The notes under the pieces: generated by a model | What the model was told of the DNA's origin: nothing | Database searches by the model: none | Seen by the model: only the letters and a program-made list of their open reading frames with translations | Position numbers and translations under genes: made by a program | Shown here: positions 35,394 through 43,894 of the stretch, piece after piece | Layout: each line of letters starts with the position of its first letter | Numbering within the stretch: the first letter of the stretch is position 1 | Assembly (NCBI GenBank): GCA_018644665.1 | Contig: JABGQA010000098.1 | Location: 1-55,782, forward strand | DNA from: Candidatus Poribacteria bacterium | Lineage (GTDB): Bacteria; Poribacteria; WGA-4E; GCA-2687025 | Direction: 5' to 3' | Length of the DNA stretch: 55,782 bases

Positions 35394-36410
35394 CTACGCC
35401 ACCTCGACGACGGCCTTTACGGTACCCGACGCCGGGTCGAGCCACGTGGGAAACGCGTCGATCATATCGTCGATGCGGGCGCGGTGGGTTATCCACGACC
35501 GTGTGTCCACCGACCCGTCTTCGAGCAGCCCGATGATCCGTCGGAAGTCGGCGGCGGTCGAGTTACGCGTCGCGTACACGGTGAGTTCGCGGCGGTGGAA
35601 CTCAGGGTCGTTGAAGGTCACGTCCGTCTGCGCGAGGCTGACGAACACGAGCTTCCCGGTGGCGGCAGGGTACTTGAACGCCGCGTTCATCGACGCGGGG
35701 TTTCCGGTGGCATCGAACACTACCGTCGGGCCCTCGCCGGACGTGATGTCGGCCAGACGCGCGTCGGGATTGTCGTTCGCGTCGATGATGTCCTCGACGC
35801 CCAACGCCTCGCGGCAAAACGCCAGTCGCCCCGCGTTCACGTCCATAACGCTGACGCGCCCCCCGGCTTCCTGCGCGAAGGCGACCACCGTCAGGCCGAT
35901 CGGCCCCGCGCCGATCACCAGCACATGCTCGCTGGCTTCGACCTCCGCGCGGGACACCGCGTGATGCCCAATCCCGAGCGTCTCGACGAGCGCAAGTTGG
36001 TCCAGCGACACCGTCGTCGACTTGTGCAGCTTGTTGATCGGAACCGAGATGACCTCGCGCATGCCGCCGTCGGTGTGGACGCCAAGCACCTTGAGGTGGC
36101 CGCAGCAGTTCGTCCGGCCGCGACAACAGGCGATGCACGCGCCGCACTCCAGGTAGGGCTCGACGGCACACAGGTCGCCAACGGCGAGACCCAGGTCGTT
36201 CGCCCCGATCTCGACGATCTCGACACCCAACTCGTGCCCGATGATGCGCGGATAGTCGAAAAACGGCTGACGCCCACCGTAGGCGTGCAGGTCCGTTCCG
36301 CAGATGCCGACGCGTCGGACACGGACCAGCGCGTGGCCGGGCTCGGCCGACGGCTCTGGCGTGTCCGTCATCTCGAACCGACCGGGTTCCTCAAGCACGA
36401 CGGTCTTCAT
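35394..36410 (-). CDS. Zinc-dependent medium-chain dehydrogenase
   Basis: The 338-residue protein has catalytic zinc ligands in VGICGTDLHAYGG and IIGHELGVEI. The structural zinc lobe is ECGACIACCRGRTNCC, and the Rossmann motif is VLVIGAGPIGLTVVAFAQEAGG. Closest families are sugar-alcohol and aldonate dehydrogenases. Next to a tagaturonate epimerase and near a mannonate dehydratase, it could reduce fructuronate to mannonate or oxidise a sugar acid, but this is inferred. It follows the epimerase gene by 23 bp. Confidence 0.85.
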   Translation of the reverse strand: MKTVVLEEPGRFEMTDTPEPSAEPGHALVRVRRVGICGTDLHAYGGRQPFFDYPRIIGHELGVEIVEIGANDLGLAVGDLCAVEPYLECGACIACCRGRTNCCGHLKVLGVHTDGGMREVISVPINKLHKSTTVSLDQLALVETLGIGHHAVSRAEVEASEHVLVIGAGPIGLTVVAFAQEAGGRVSVMDVNAGRLAFCREALGVEDIIDANDNPDARLADITSGEGPTVVFDATGNPASMNAAFKYPAATGKLVFVSLAQTDVTFNDPEFHRRELTVYATRNSTAADFRRIIGLLEDGSVDTRSWITHRARIDDMIDAFPTWLDPASGTVKAVVEVA

Positions 36411-36433
36411 GCGACTCCCACTTCCCGCACGGC

Positions 36434-37684
36434 CTAGCCGATCGTCAGCAGGTCGATGTGGCGACCCAGGTGCGTCTCTAGAACTTCCGCGTGCAACTCG
36501 GCGTTGTCGCCCAGAATGTCCATGATGCGCTGCTTGTAGCCGCGCTCGGCGTTCGTCAGGACGGACCCGAAGGTGACGTGCAACACCTGCCGGCCGTCCT
36601 CGATGTCCAGATACTCGCGCTCGCGCTCCGTCTCACTGAGACCGGCAGGGATTCTCACACGGGCGAGGTCGGCGGAGATGTGGTACGTGGCGCGATCCTC
36701 GTCGAACCGCGTGAGCGAGAATTCGATGATGTCTCGGAACAGCGGCGCGTCCACGCGCGCGACGACACGCAGGGCCTCCAAGTAGCTCGTGCCGGCCGTC
36801 TTCACGTGTAGCAGGTCGCCGCAAACGCGGCCGCAGATCGGGTAGATCGAAAACTTGTCCGAGCCGCTGTGCACGCTCAGCTTGTACGGGCCGAATTGCC
36901 GCGCGATCGCCACGTGGCGTGTGAGTTCCGCCTCGAAGCGCGCAACATCGCCCTTGTAGTCGATCCCCTTCTCGAAGTCGCCGACGAACCGCGGCGCGAG
37001 ACTCACGACCTCGACGCCGCGTCGCCGCAGTTCCAGCGCGATGAACAGGTGTTCGAGCGGAGTCGTGGGCGTGTCCGTCTCATCGACGGACGCCTCAATC
37101 TCATAGGCTTCTTCGCCGCAGGCTTCGGCGATCCACCCGGCCATCTGCTGCGTGTAGGCGATGGCGCGACCGTACTTCGCGACGGCGCGGAGCAACTCCT
37201 CCGGCTTGTCGAAGCGCACGCCTCCGACCTCGCCTAGGTCGACTTCGCGCCCGCTGTAGAGGGAAGCAATCTCGCCGACGGATTCGAACGCGCCCGCTGC
37301 TATCGCGCGGCCCACGGCTGCGTCCAGATCGCCCGCGTCGTAGCCGTCGGCATCGTTGTCCACGTGCTCGGACGGGTCGATCGTGAAGAACGTGAAGCCC
37401 GCCGCCGCCAGGTCGAGCACGTCCTCACGCGTCTTGAGGTGGTCCGCATCGGCGCCCCACGGCTCGGACCAACCCTCGGCGGCTATGCCGTCTCGCGCGG
37501 TCTGCATGACTTCCTCAGGCGTGCGTTCGGTACGTGCCATCTCACGGACGGACTGCTGCGCGAAGATCGGCTTGAGACCGCCGCGACGGCACGCCCGGAT
37601 GTGTCCGGGAGTCGCCAGACCCAGGCGATCTCCGAAACCGAACGACGGCTGCAGGCCGAGCGTGGAAGGTTGTGCGTCTGGCAT
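36434..37684 (-). CDS. uxaE: Tagaturonate epimerase-like protein
   Basis: The 416-residue protein matches UxaE-type tagaturonate 3-epimerase, which interconverts D-tagaturonate and D-fructuronate in galacturonate breakdown. Telling stretches are LGLQPSFGFGDRLGLATPGH at the N-terminus, YEIEASVDETDTPTTPLEHL, and KLSVHSGSDKFSIYPICG. Length is within the family range. The neighbouring dehydrogenases and the DUF6785 membrane protein fit a hexuronate uptake and catabolism operon. Confidence 0.75.
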   Translation of the reverse strand: MPDAQPSTLGLQPSFGFGDRLGLATPGHIRACRRGGLKPIFAQQSVREMARTERTPEEVMQTARDGIAAEGWSEPWGADADHLKTREDVLDLAAAGFTFFTIDPSEHVDNDADGYDAGDLDAAVGRAIAAGAFESVGEIASLYSGREVDLGEVGGVRFDKPEELLRAVAKYGRAIAYTQQMAGWIAEACGEEAYEIEASVDETDTPTTPLEHLFIALELRRRGVEVVSLAPRFVGDFEKGIDYKGDVARFEAELTRHVAIARQFGPYKLSVHSGSDKFSIYPICGRVCGDLLHVKTAGTSYLEALRVVARVDAPLFRDIIEFSLTRFDEDRATYHISADLARVRIPAGLSETEREREYLDIEDGRQVLHVTFGSVLTNAERGYKQRIMDILGDNAELHAEVLETHLGRHIDLLTIG

Positions 37685-37768
37685 CAGTACTCACATGGTT
37701 CCGTGTGGAGAAGCGGCGCCCCGTTAAGCATTAGCCTCGGGACGCCGCGTCGCCCTATGGTGTATTGG

Positions 37769-38785
37769 CTACTGCCAGGGATAGAGAATCACCTTGCCGC
37801 AGTTCCCGGTGGCTTGCGTCTCCCAGGCGTCCTGCACCTGCGTCAACGGGAACCGATGCGTGATGAACTTGTCCAACTGGTCGCCGACCTTGGCGATCGT
37901 GCGCGCCAGATTCGGGTAGAGGCCCAGGTTGTAGTGCCAGCATCCGCGCAGAATGATGCCCTTGCTGATCATGTCGCTGCTGCATCCCAGCGGGAACTCG
38001 CCGCCCTGGCCGATGAAGCCCGCCTGCCCACGCCGTTTCAGCGCGTCGATCATCAGGCGGTGCGCCGGCGACGCCCCCGAGCAGTCCACCGCCTTGTCCA
38101 CGCCCTCGCCATCGGTCAGGTCCCGAATCTGCTCGAGCGCATCCTCGTCCTTCGGGTTCACCACCGCGTCGGCGCCGAGTTCCTTCGCCAGGTTCGCGCG
38201 GAACGGGTGCGACTCGACGCCGATAACCCGCGCCCCACGGAACACGCCGTTGATGACGCCGCCGAGCCCCACCGGGCCGAGACCCGTGACGAGAACGGTG
38301 TCGTAGGGTCCGACGCTCATAGCTTCCATCGCGCCGAAGGTCGGACCGAGGCCGCACACCGCCATGCCAGCATGCTCGTAGCTAAGCTCGTCCGGGACGG
38401 GCGAAAGCAGCCAGTCCTGCTGGACCGTGTACTGCGCGTATCGGCCGCGGCCGCCTTCGGGGATGCTGTCTTTCCCGATGCGCCGCCGCGTGTGACAATG
38501 GATGTAGTCGCCGTCGAGGCAAAGGTAGCACTGACCGCAGGGGTCTTGCGGCTGCACGACGACGCGGTCGCCGATCTTCGCCTCGCCGTCCTGGGCGACA
38601 TCCACGACCTCACCGACGGCTTCGTGGCCGAAGCTCTCACCCTCGCCGCCGCGGTCGAAGTGGTGGTACTCCGTGCACATGGGCACCACGTGCACCTTGA
38701 CGACGACGTAGTTGCCCGCCGACTTCGGGTCGGGCTTGTCGACGACGCCTGCTTTCCGGTCGCCGAACATCGCTGCTACTTTCAC
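37769..38785 (-). CDS. Zinc-dependent medium-chain dehydrogenase
   Basis: The 338-residue protein is a second zinc dehydrogenase. It shows VVPMCTEYHHFD and SFGHEAVGEV for catalytic zinc, the structural lobe CGQCYLCLDGDYIHC, and VLVTGLGPVGLGG for the cofactor. The start is 29 bp after the DUF6785 gene, implying one transcript. It likely oxidises or reduces a sugar or sugar acid; the substrate is not determined. It differs clearly from the dehydrogenase at 35394, so the two probably catalyse different steps. Confidence 0.85.
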   Translation of the reverse strand: MKVAAMFGDRKAGVVDKPDPKSAGNYVVVKVHVVPMCTEYHHFDRGGEGESFGHEAVGEVVDVAQDGEAKIGDRVVVQPQDPCGQCYLCLDGDYIHCHTRRRIGKDSIPEGGRGRYAQYTVQQDWLLSPVPDELSYEHAGMAVCGLGPTFGAMEAMSVGPYDTVLVTGLGPVGLGGVINGVFRGARVIGVESHPFRANLAKELGADAVVNPKDEDALEQIRDLTDGEGVDKAVDCSGASPAHRLMIDALKRRGQAGFIGQGGEFPLGCSSDMISKGIILRGCWHYNLGLYPNLARTIAKVGDQLDKFITHRFPLTQVQDAWETQATGNCGKVILYPWQ

Positions 38786-38814
38786 GCGCCTGCCTTTCTA
38801 GGCTGTGTCGGCCG

Positions 38815-40737
38815 CTACGGCGACCAGAGGACGTAGGTCGGAATGTGGAAGATGAGCCCAATGACGCTCCACGCGCCCGTAACGACGTAGTCCCCAAAGA
38901 CCAGGCCGAGGAAGAACGGAACGGCTGCCCGATGGGCGTTGAACCCGGCCTGCTTCAGGATGGTGATCTTGATCGCCCATCCCAGGAACACGGAGAACCA
39001 GATGTCCGCGAGGCCACCCCACGTCGCGGCGGTCATCACGTAGCCGATGGGGTGCAGGGGCCACCAGACGAACCGGCCCTTCAACAGGTATAGGATCGCC
39101 GTGATGCTGAACCCGGACCCCAACGCCCCGACGACCCCCGGCTCGGGTCCCGTCGCGCGGACGATCCATCGCTCCAGCCGGCCGAACGTCTCGTGGCCGA
39201 TGCCGACCACATATCCGGCCGCGTTGGACGCGCCCGTCTGGTACAGCACGTGCAGATACGTCCAGAACGACGCCACCGTGCCGACCACTGTCGCGAAGAT
39301 CATCACCCGCACGAGACGCCGGTTGCTGATCCGCACCCGCTCGGCCATCTTAAACGCTTCGAGCTGGTTTGGCATCGGATGCGCCACGTTCAGGCGGTTC
39401 ATCCAGAAGTAGAGGGAGAGCACGGTGAGATTCGCGGCCCCGACGTTTTTCGGGCCGAAGCTGTCCGCCATCAGCCGAGCTGGGTCCAGCCAGAGAATCT
39501 CGTGCGACGACGGCCCGAGTTCGGCGCGCACGCGCGCGACGGCGAGACTCATGAGAAGATAGAACACGAGAAAGCCGACCACACCCCACAGCGTCATGCC
39601 GGCCTTCATCGAGAACCACGTCAAGAACACGAACCCCCCGAGAAGCCCCAGCGTCGCCGCGCGATACGACATGGGCTCGTCGCGATCCTCCAACCGAGGT
39701 CCGCCGCGTATGGCTCGCACGACGACATGCAAGAGCTGCCGCCGCAACCGCCACAGCGCGATCACTCCCACGGCGACCCACGCGCCGCCCGCCCGTTCCT
39801 CGAAGTGCATCTCACGCGCGCCCAGCATGCCCATGCGGACGATGCGTTCCGTCTTGCCGAGTAGGTAGAAGAGCCACGCGGACATGGAGAGCTCGAGGGG
39901 CACGAAGAACGTGAGGCCGATGATGAATGGATAGGCGGACAGCGCGATGCCGCCGATGCTGCTCCACGGCTTCTCGGTGAACCAGTGTTCGATGCTGTAG
40001 TAGTTCAGCCGCACGGAGGGGATCGCGGGGTTCAGGAAGTTCAGCCCCGCCAGCAACTCGAACAGACCCGCGACGCCGAACCCCGCCCACATGATCCCGT
40101 TCTTGTGGAACGCGGAGCCCTCTTCCACCATCCGCAGCGGTAGTTGGATGATGGGATAGGCGAGCTTCTCATGTTCCGTCCACTGGGCGCGGATCATCGA
40201 GTTGATGCAGATGAGCATGTACCAGATGACGCCGATGAACACCGTCCACACGACGACCGGCGACGACCAGCCCATCAAGTGCTTGCGGGTGTAGAGCGTG
40301 GATTCGCCACGGAAGTAGCCGTCGAGCACGCCCGGGTCGGCCATCATCCACTGCGGGATGTACGGCCAGATCAGCTCCTGCCACTGATTCTCGACGTCCG
40401 CATACCGGAACGGGTGCGCGACGGTGCCCACGAGGAAGCACATCACCGTGTGGCCGCCGACGGTGCCGACCATGACGACCATGATGTAGATGACGAGCAT
40501 CTCGCGCGGGGACAGAGCGTGACTCGGCGCGGCGACCCGCACGACGCGGTTCAGCATCTCCACGACGAACAGCGTGAACACCGCGTTGAAGAAGAGCGAG
40601 ACGAACGTGAGGAGGTTCTGCGGCTCGGTGAGTTCGCTCGTGACGGTGAGCCAGTACGCGTTCGCGATCACGAGCCCCGTGCCGATCACGAGCGCGCGGA
40701 ACGTCACGCCGGAGCCGAGTTGTCGAGTGTCCTTCAT
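38815..40737 (-). CDS. DUF6785/DUF6784-type polytopic membrane protein (second copy)
   Basis: The 640-residue protein has about 14 hydrophobic segments and is a clear paralogue of 3271-5199. Shared stretches include KLAYPIIQLPLRMVEEG, RVRAELGPSSHEI, MPNQLEAFKMAERV, WPLHPIGYVM and NAHRAAVPFFLGLVFGDY. As at the first locus, a secreted sugar-binding-type gene is on the same strand next to it. This repeated pairing supports a carbohydrate uptake role for the family; none is proven. It lies 89 bp after the LamG gene and 29 bp before a dehydrogenase. Confidence 0.8.
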   Translation of the reverse strand: MKDTRQLGSGVTFRALVIGTGLVIANAYWLTVTSELTEPQNLLTFVSLFFNAVFTLFVVEMLNRVVRVAAPSHALSPREMLVIYIMVVMVGTVGGHTVMCFLVGTVAHPFRYADVENQWQELIWPYIPQWMMADPGVLDGYFRGESTLYTRKHLMGWSSPVVVWTVFIGVIWYMLICINSMIRAQWTEHEKLAYPIIQLPLRMVEEGSAFHKNGIMWAGFGVAGLFELLAGLNFLNPAIPSVRLNYYSIEHWFTEKPWSSIGGIALSAYPFIIGLTFFVPLELSMSAWLFYLLGKTERIVRMGMLGAREMHFEERAGGAWVAVGVIALWRLRRQLLHVVVRAIRGGPRLEDRDEPMSYRAATLGLLGGFVFLTWFSMKAGMTLWGVVGFLVFYLLMSLAVARVRAELGPSSHEILWLDPARLMADSFGPKNVGAANLTVLSLYFWMNRLNVAHPMPNQLEAFKMAERVRISNRRLVRVMIFATVVGTVASFWTYLHVLYQTGASNAAGYVVGIGHETFGRLERWIVRATGPEPGVVGALGSGFSITAILYLLKGRFVWWPLHPIGYVMTAATWGGLADIWFSVFLGWAIKITILKQAGFNAHRAAVPFFLGLVFGDYVVTGAWSVIGLIFHIPTYVLWSP

Positions 40738-40826
40738 ACAGGTCGCGACGAGTGTGGTTAAGGCAGGACCAGCAGGGCGTTTGGGGTGACGCGACTCGCC
40801 GCGCCACGCCTAGCTCGGTCTAGTGA

Positions 40827-41624
40827 CTATCGGCCGGACTTGAGGCTCGCCCATGTAGTCGTGGTCTTGCCCCGTGCTTCCACGGCCAGGCCCGTGGTGG
40901 CTGCGGCGTTCTGCGCCATCTCGTCCTCGGTCAGGACACGATCGTATATGCCCACCTCGTCGATGAGACCCGTGAACGGCGGGAACTCCAGGTCTGCCCG
41001 CCCATCGAGCCCGATCATCACCAACTCGGCGTCGTTCGGTGGGAACTCGTCCACGTTCATGTGTCCAAGTTGGTCGAGTTCGCCGTCGACGTAGAACTGG
41101 ATGGGGTCGTCCCCGTCGACTATCTCTACGGTCACGCCAACGTGATGCCATTCGCCATCGGCTACGGCCGCGATGCCCCCGAACTGGTCTATCCAGCCGG
41201 TGTCCCATGTCAGCACACCGCCTGATACAAAGAGCGTCTTGGGTCCCTGGCCGTCCGTGCCAGGGCCCTCGGACTTCGCGATGACCGTCCCGCCAGCGAC
41301 TGTGTTGATCCACGCGCTCCACGAGAAGCTCAGGTTGAAGTCGAACGACGCCGGGTTGTCGACGGAGACGAAGTTCGCCTCGTTCCCGTCGAACTCGACG
41401 GCGTCCCCGATAATCCCACCGACCAGCGCGACGGCGCCGACGATCTGGGCATCGTTGTTCCCCGTGCCGTCCTTGATTGTCTTCCCCGACACCTTCCCGG
41501 GGTCGAAACTCCAGTAGCCGATGAGTCCGTCCTCGACGAGTTGCGCGGACGCCCCCGCCGCGAACGCCATCAGACAGACGACTGCCACTGCCGACGCGAA
41601 TGCACTACAAGCTGAACGCTGCAT
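40827..41624 (-). CDS. Secreted LamG-domain protein with conserved C-terminal tail
   Basis: The 265-residue protein has a signal peptide (ASAVAVVCLMAFAAGASA) and one LamG domain with LIGYWSFDPGKVSGKTIKDG, AVEFDGNEANFVSVD, WHHVGVTVEI, IQFYVDGELD and GLIDEVGIYDRVLTEDEM. It ends in LAVEARGKTTTTWASLKSG, the tail shared with the proteins at 1730, 2538 and 47679. The ATG at 41624 begins the signal peptide; an upstream extension to 41741 is polar. It is the first gene of the uronate-type operon. Confidence 0.85.
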   Translation of the reverse strand: MQRSACSAFASAVAVVCLMAFAAGASAQLVEDGLIGYWSFDPGKVSGKTIKDGTGNNDAQIVGAVALVGGIIGDAVEFDGNEANFVSVDNPASFDFNLSFSWSAWINTVAGGTVIAKSEGPGTDGQGPKTLFVSGGVLTWDTGWIDQFGGIAAVADGEWHHVGVTVEIVDGDDPIQFYVDGELDQLGHMNVDEFPPNDAELVMIGLDGRADLEFPPFTGLIDEVGIYDRVLTEDEMAQNAAATTGLAVEARGKTTTTWASLKSGR

Positions 41625-41812
41625 CGTGAATCCCCCAAGCGGGTCCCCAAGTGATCTGTGTGGCTGGCGAGGTACGCGAGGATAGCACGCCGCTTCCCAC
41701 CGAACACCGGCGAATCCCAGTGGGCCGACGGGACATCCCAAGGTGGGATCCGTTGCCTGCGCCGGCCCGGTCTGCTACAAGCGGAGCGAACGCCAACGCC
41801 AAGGAGCAACGC

Positions 41813-43141
41813 GTGCAGGACTCGCCCGAGCCCGCACAGGATCGTGATGCCCGCCGCTCGCAGTTCGGCTGGGCGATATACGACTGGGCGAACTCCGCCT
41901 ACTCGACCGCCTTCGCGACGGCGTTCCTCCCGCTGCTGTGGGCGGGGTTCTTCGCCCCGGCCGAGGGCATCGAAATCCTCGGGAGGACGATGAAGCCCGA
42001 CGCGCTGTGGAGCTTCCTGGTAGCGTTCGCCGCGCTGGTCGTGCTGCTCATCGCGCCGACGTTGGGCGCCGTCGCAGACATGGCAGGAGCCAAGAAGCGC
42101 CTGCTCATCGTGTTCTGCTATGTCGGCGTTGCCGCCGCAGCCCCGATCGCGCTGTGTGGCGCGGGGTCGTACGCGATCGTCGCCGGGCTGTTCATCGTGG
42201 CGCACGTTGGGTTCATCGGCGCGAACGTCTTCTACGACGCGTTCCTCCCCGACATCGCCCCCGAGGACGAGCAGGACGGCCTATCGAGCCGGGGGTTCGC
42301 GTACGGCTACGTCGGAGGAGGGCTGCAGTTCGCGATGGCCTCCGCTATCGTGATGGCGCACGAACGCCTCGGTCTGAGCATCACGACGGCGATGCGTATC
42401 GGCATGGGCATGGCGATCCTGTGGTGGGCAGGCTTCGCGCTCGTCACCGTGGCGCTGCTGAAGGAGGAGCGTCGCCCCGCGCAGGACTCCCCGGGGCCGC
42501 TCGGGTACGTCCGCGTGGGCTTCGCGCGCGTCTGGCGCACGACGCGCGCCGCGGGGAAGCTGAAGCACCTCACGCTGTTCCTCGCCGCGTTCCTCGCTTA
42601 CAACAACGGCATCCAGACGGTGATCGCGCAAGTGGCGCTGTACGCGCAGCAGCACATCCCGGGCGTGGGGCACGGGAACATCCTGGCGACGCTCCTCGCG
42701 ATCCAGTTCGTCGCCAGCGTCGGCGCAATCGCCTTCGGCCGCATCGCGGGACGCGTCGGAGCGAAGCGCGCGGTGATGCTCGCGCTGGGCGGGTGGATCG
42801 TCGTGGTCGCCTACGTTCTGGCCCTAGACAGCGCAACAGAGTTCTTCATCGTGGGTTGCGCGGCGGGACTGGTCCTGGGCGGCGCGCAGGCGCTCAGTCG
42901 CTCCCTCTACAGCGTGATGATCCCCGACGGCGTAGCGGCCGAGTTCTTCGGGTTCTACTCCGTCTTCAACAAGGCGTCGGCGATCTTCGGGCCGCTGGTG
43001 TACGGCCTGATACGATGGTTCGTGCCCGACCCGCGGTGGGCGATCTTCTCGGTGATCGTGTTCTTCGCCGTGGGTCTCGCGCTCCTCGCAGCCGTGGATG
43101 TCGATCAGGCGCGCGAGGACGCGGCGGCGTTCGAGGCGTAG
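41813..43141 (+). CDS. UMF1-family major facilitator transporter
   Basis: The 442-residue protein has about 12 helices. It carries the start motif FGWAIYDWANSAYSTAF, seen in UMF1 / Atg22-like MFS proteins, and the typical LGGAQALSRSLYSVMIPDG and FGFYSVFNKASAIFGPL stretches. It likely exports amino acids or small solutes; the cargo is unknown. GTG at 41813 has AAGGAG six bases upstream. Confidence 0.85.
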   Translation: MQDSPEPAQDRDARRSQFGWAIYDWANSAYSTAFATAFLPLLWAGFFAPAEGIEILGRTMKPDALWSFLVAFAALVVLLIAPTLGAVADMAGAKKRLLIVFCYVGVAAAAPIALCGAGSYAIVAGLFIVAHVGFIGANVFYDAFLPDIAPEDEQDGLSSRGFAYGYVGGGLQFAMASAIVMAHERLGLSITTAMRIGMGMAILWWAGFALVTVALLKEERRPAQDSPGPLGYVRVGFARVWRTTRAAGKLKHLTLFLAAFLAYNNGIQTVIAQVALYAQQHIPGVGHGNILATLLAIQFVASVGAIAFGRIAGRVGAKRAVMLALGGWIVVVAYVLALDSATEFFIVGCAAGLVLGGAQALSRSLYSVMIPDGVAAEFFGFYSVFNKASAIFGPLVYGLIRWFVPDPRWAIFSVIVFFAVGLALLAAVDVDQAREDAAAFEA

Positions 43142-43362
43142 GTTCCGGCGGGCGCCGGTCCAGCGCCGGCTGTTCGCACGCCCTTAGCCACCCAAGACCG
43201 CAGACCTGTTCTGGGCCGCCTCCCGCGTCGAGGCGGATGTGACAGAACAGCATTATCAGAAGCCCCGATGGGGTATTGGCCTCGTAGACCGCTCCACCCG
43301 GCTGGCTGATGCTCGCCTCTGTGTGCCGATGTCATTCTCTCACGGCACTGGCAGAGGATGTC

Positions 43363-43602
43363 GTGCCGAAGCAGAAGCGTCGCCCGGCGGACCTGGATTC
43401 CCAAGTCGTGTTCAGTTCGGCCCAGCCGATGCGGCCTGACGCGGAGACCGCACGCGCCGACGACGTACAACCGACTGGAGCGGCGATGTGGGAGAAGCGC
43501 AACGTGGCCAACGGCTTCGAGGGCGCCGGTGGCACGATGGAGATGAAGCGCGGGGCTCGCCTGGATCGGATGGTGGGTCGGAAGGAAGCGGGCATCGCGT
43601 AA
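43363..43602 (+). CDS. Small basic hypothetical protein
   Basis: A 79-codon frame starts with GTG at 43363 just after a GAGG sequence. Its third codon positions are strongly G/C, as in real genes here. It encodes a basic, polar protein (MPKQKRRPADLDSQVV; EGAGGTMEMKRGARLDRMVG) without known motifs. It could be real or a fragment. Outside it, the 43142-43894 region shows no other gene. Confidence 0.35.
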   Translation: MPKQKRRPADLDSQVVFSSAQPMRPDAETARADDVQPTGAAMWEKRNVANGFEGAGGTMEMKRGARLDRMVGRKEAGIA

Positions 43603-43894
43603 CTTCATACGACACTCGGCCGATGCGTCGCGAAACGTCCCTCGGTGACGGCGAAGGTGGGCTGTTCGCCGTTCACCGGGGCTCCACGGTTACGACGTCC
43701 GCATCGGCGCGTTGGGATTGTCGTAGAGCGTCTGGTATCGTCGTCAGCGAGGCATCTGGAAGCAGCGTAGGGGAGCGGATCTGCGGATGACGGACTGCGC
43801 ACTGTCGGTGGACCCTCGCGTGACTAGCGATGACAGCGTCCTTGGTACATGTGGTTGCCGTAAGGCGGAACTCGTCCTCCGCAGGAATCGATCG

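Noticed and set aside
37364..38836. 490-codon plus-strand frame
   Set aside because: It is antisense to the epimerase and dehydrogenase genes and has no family-like pattern.
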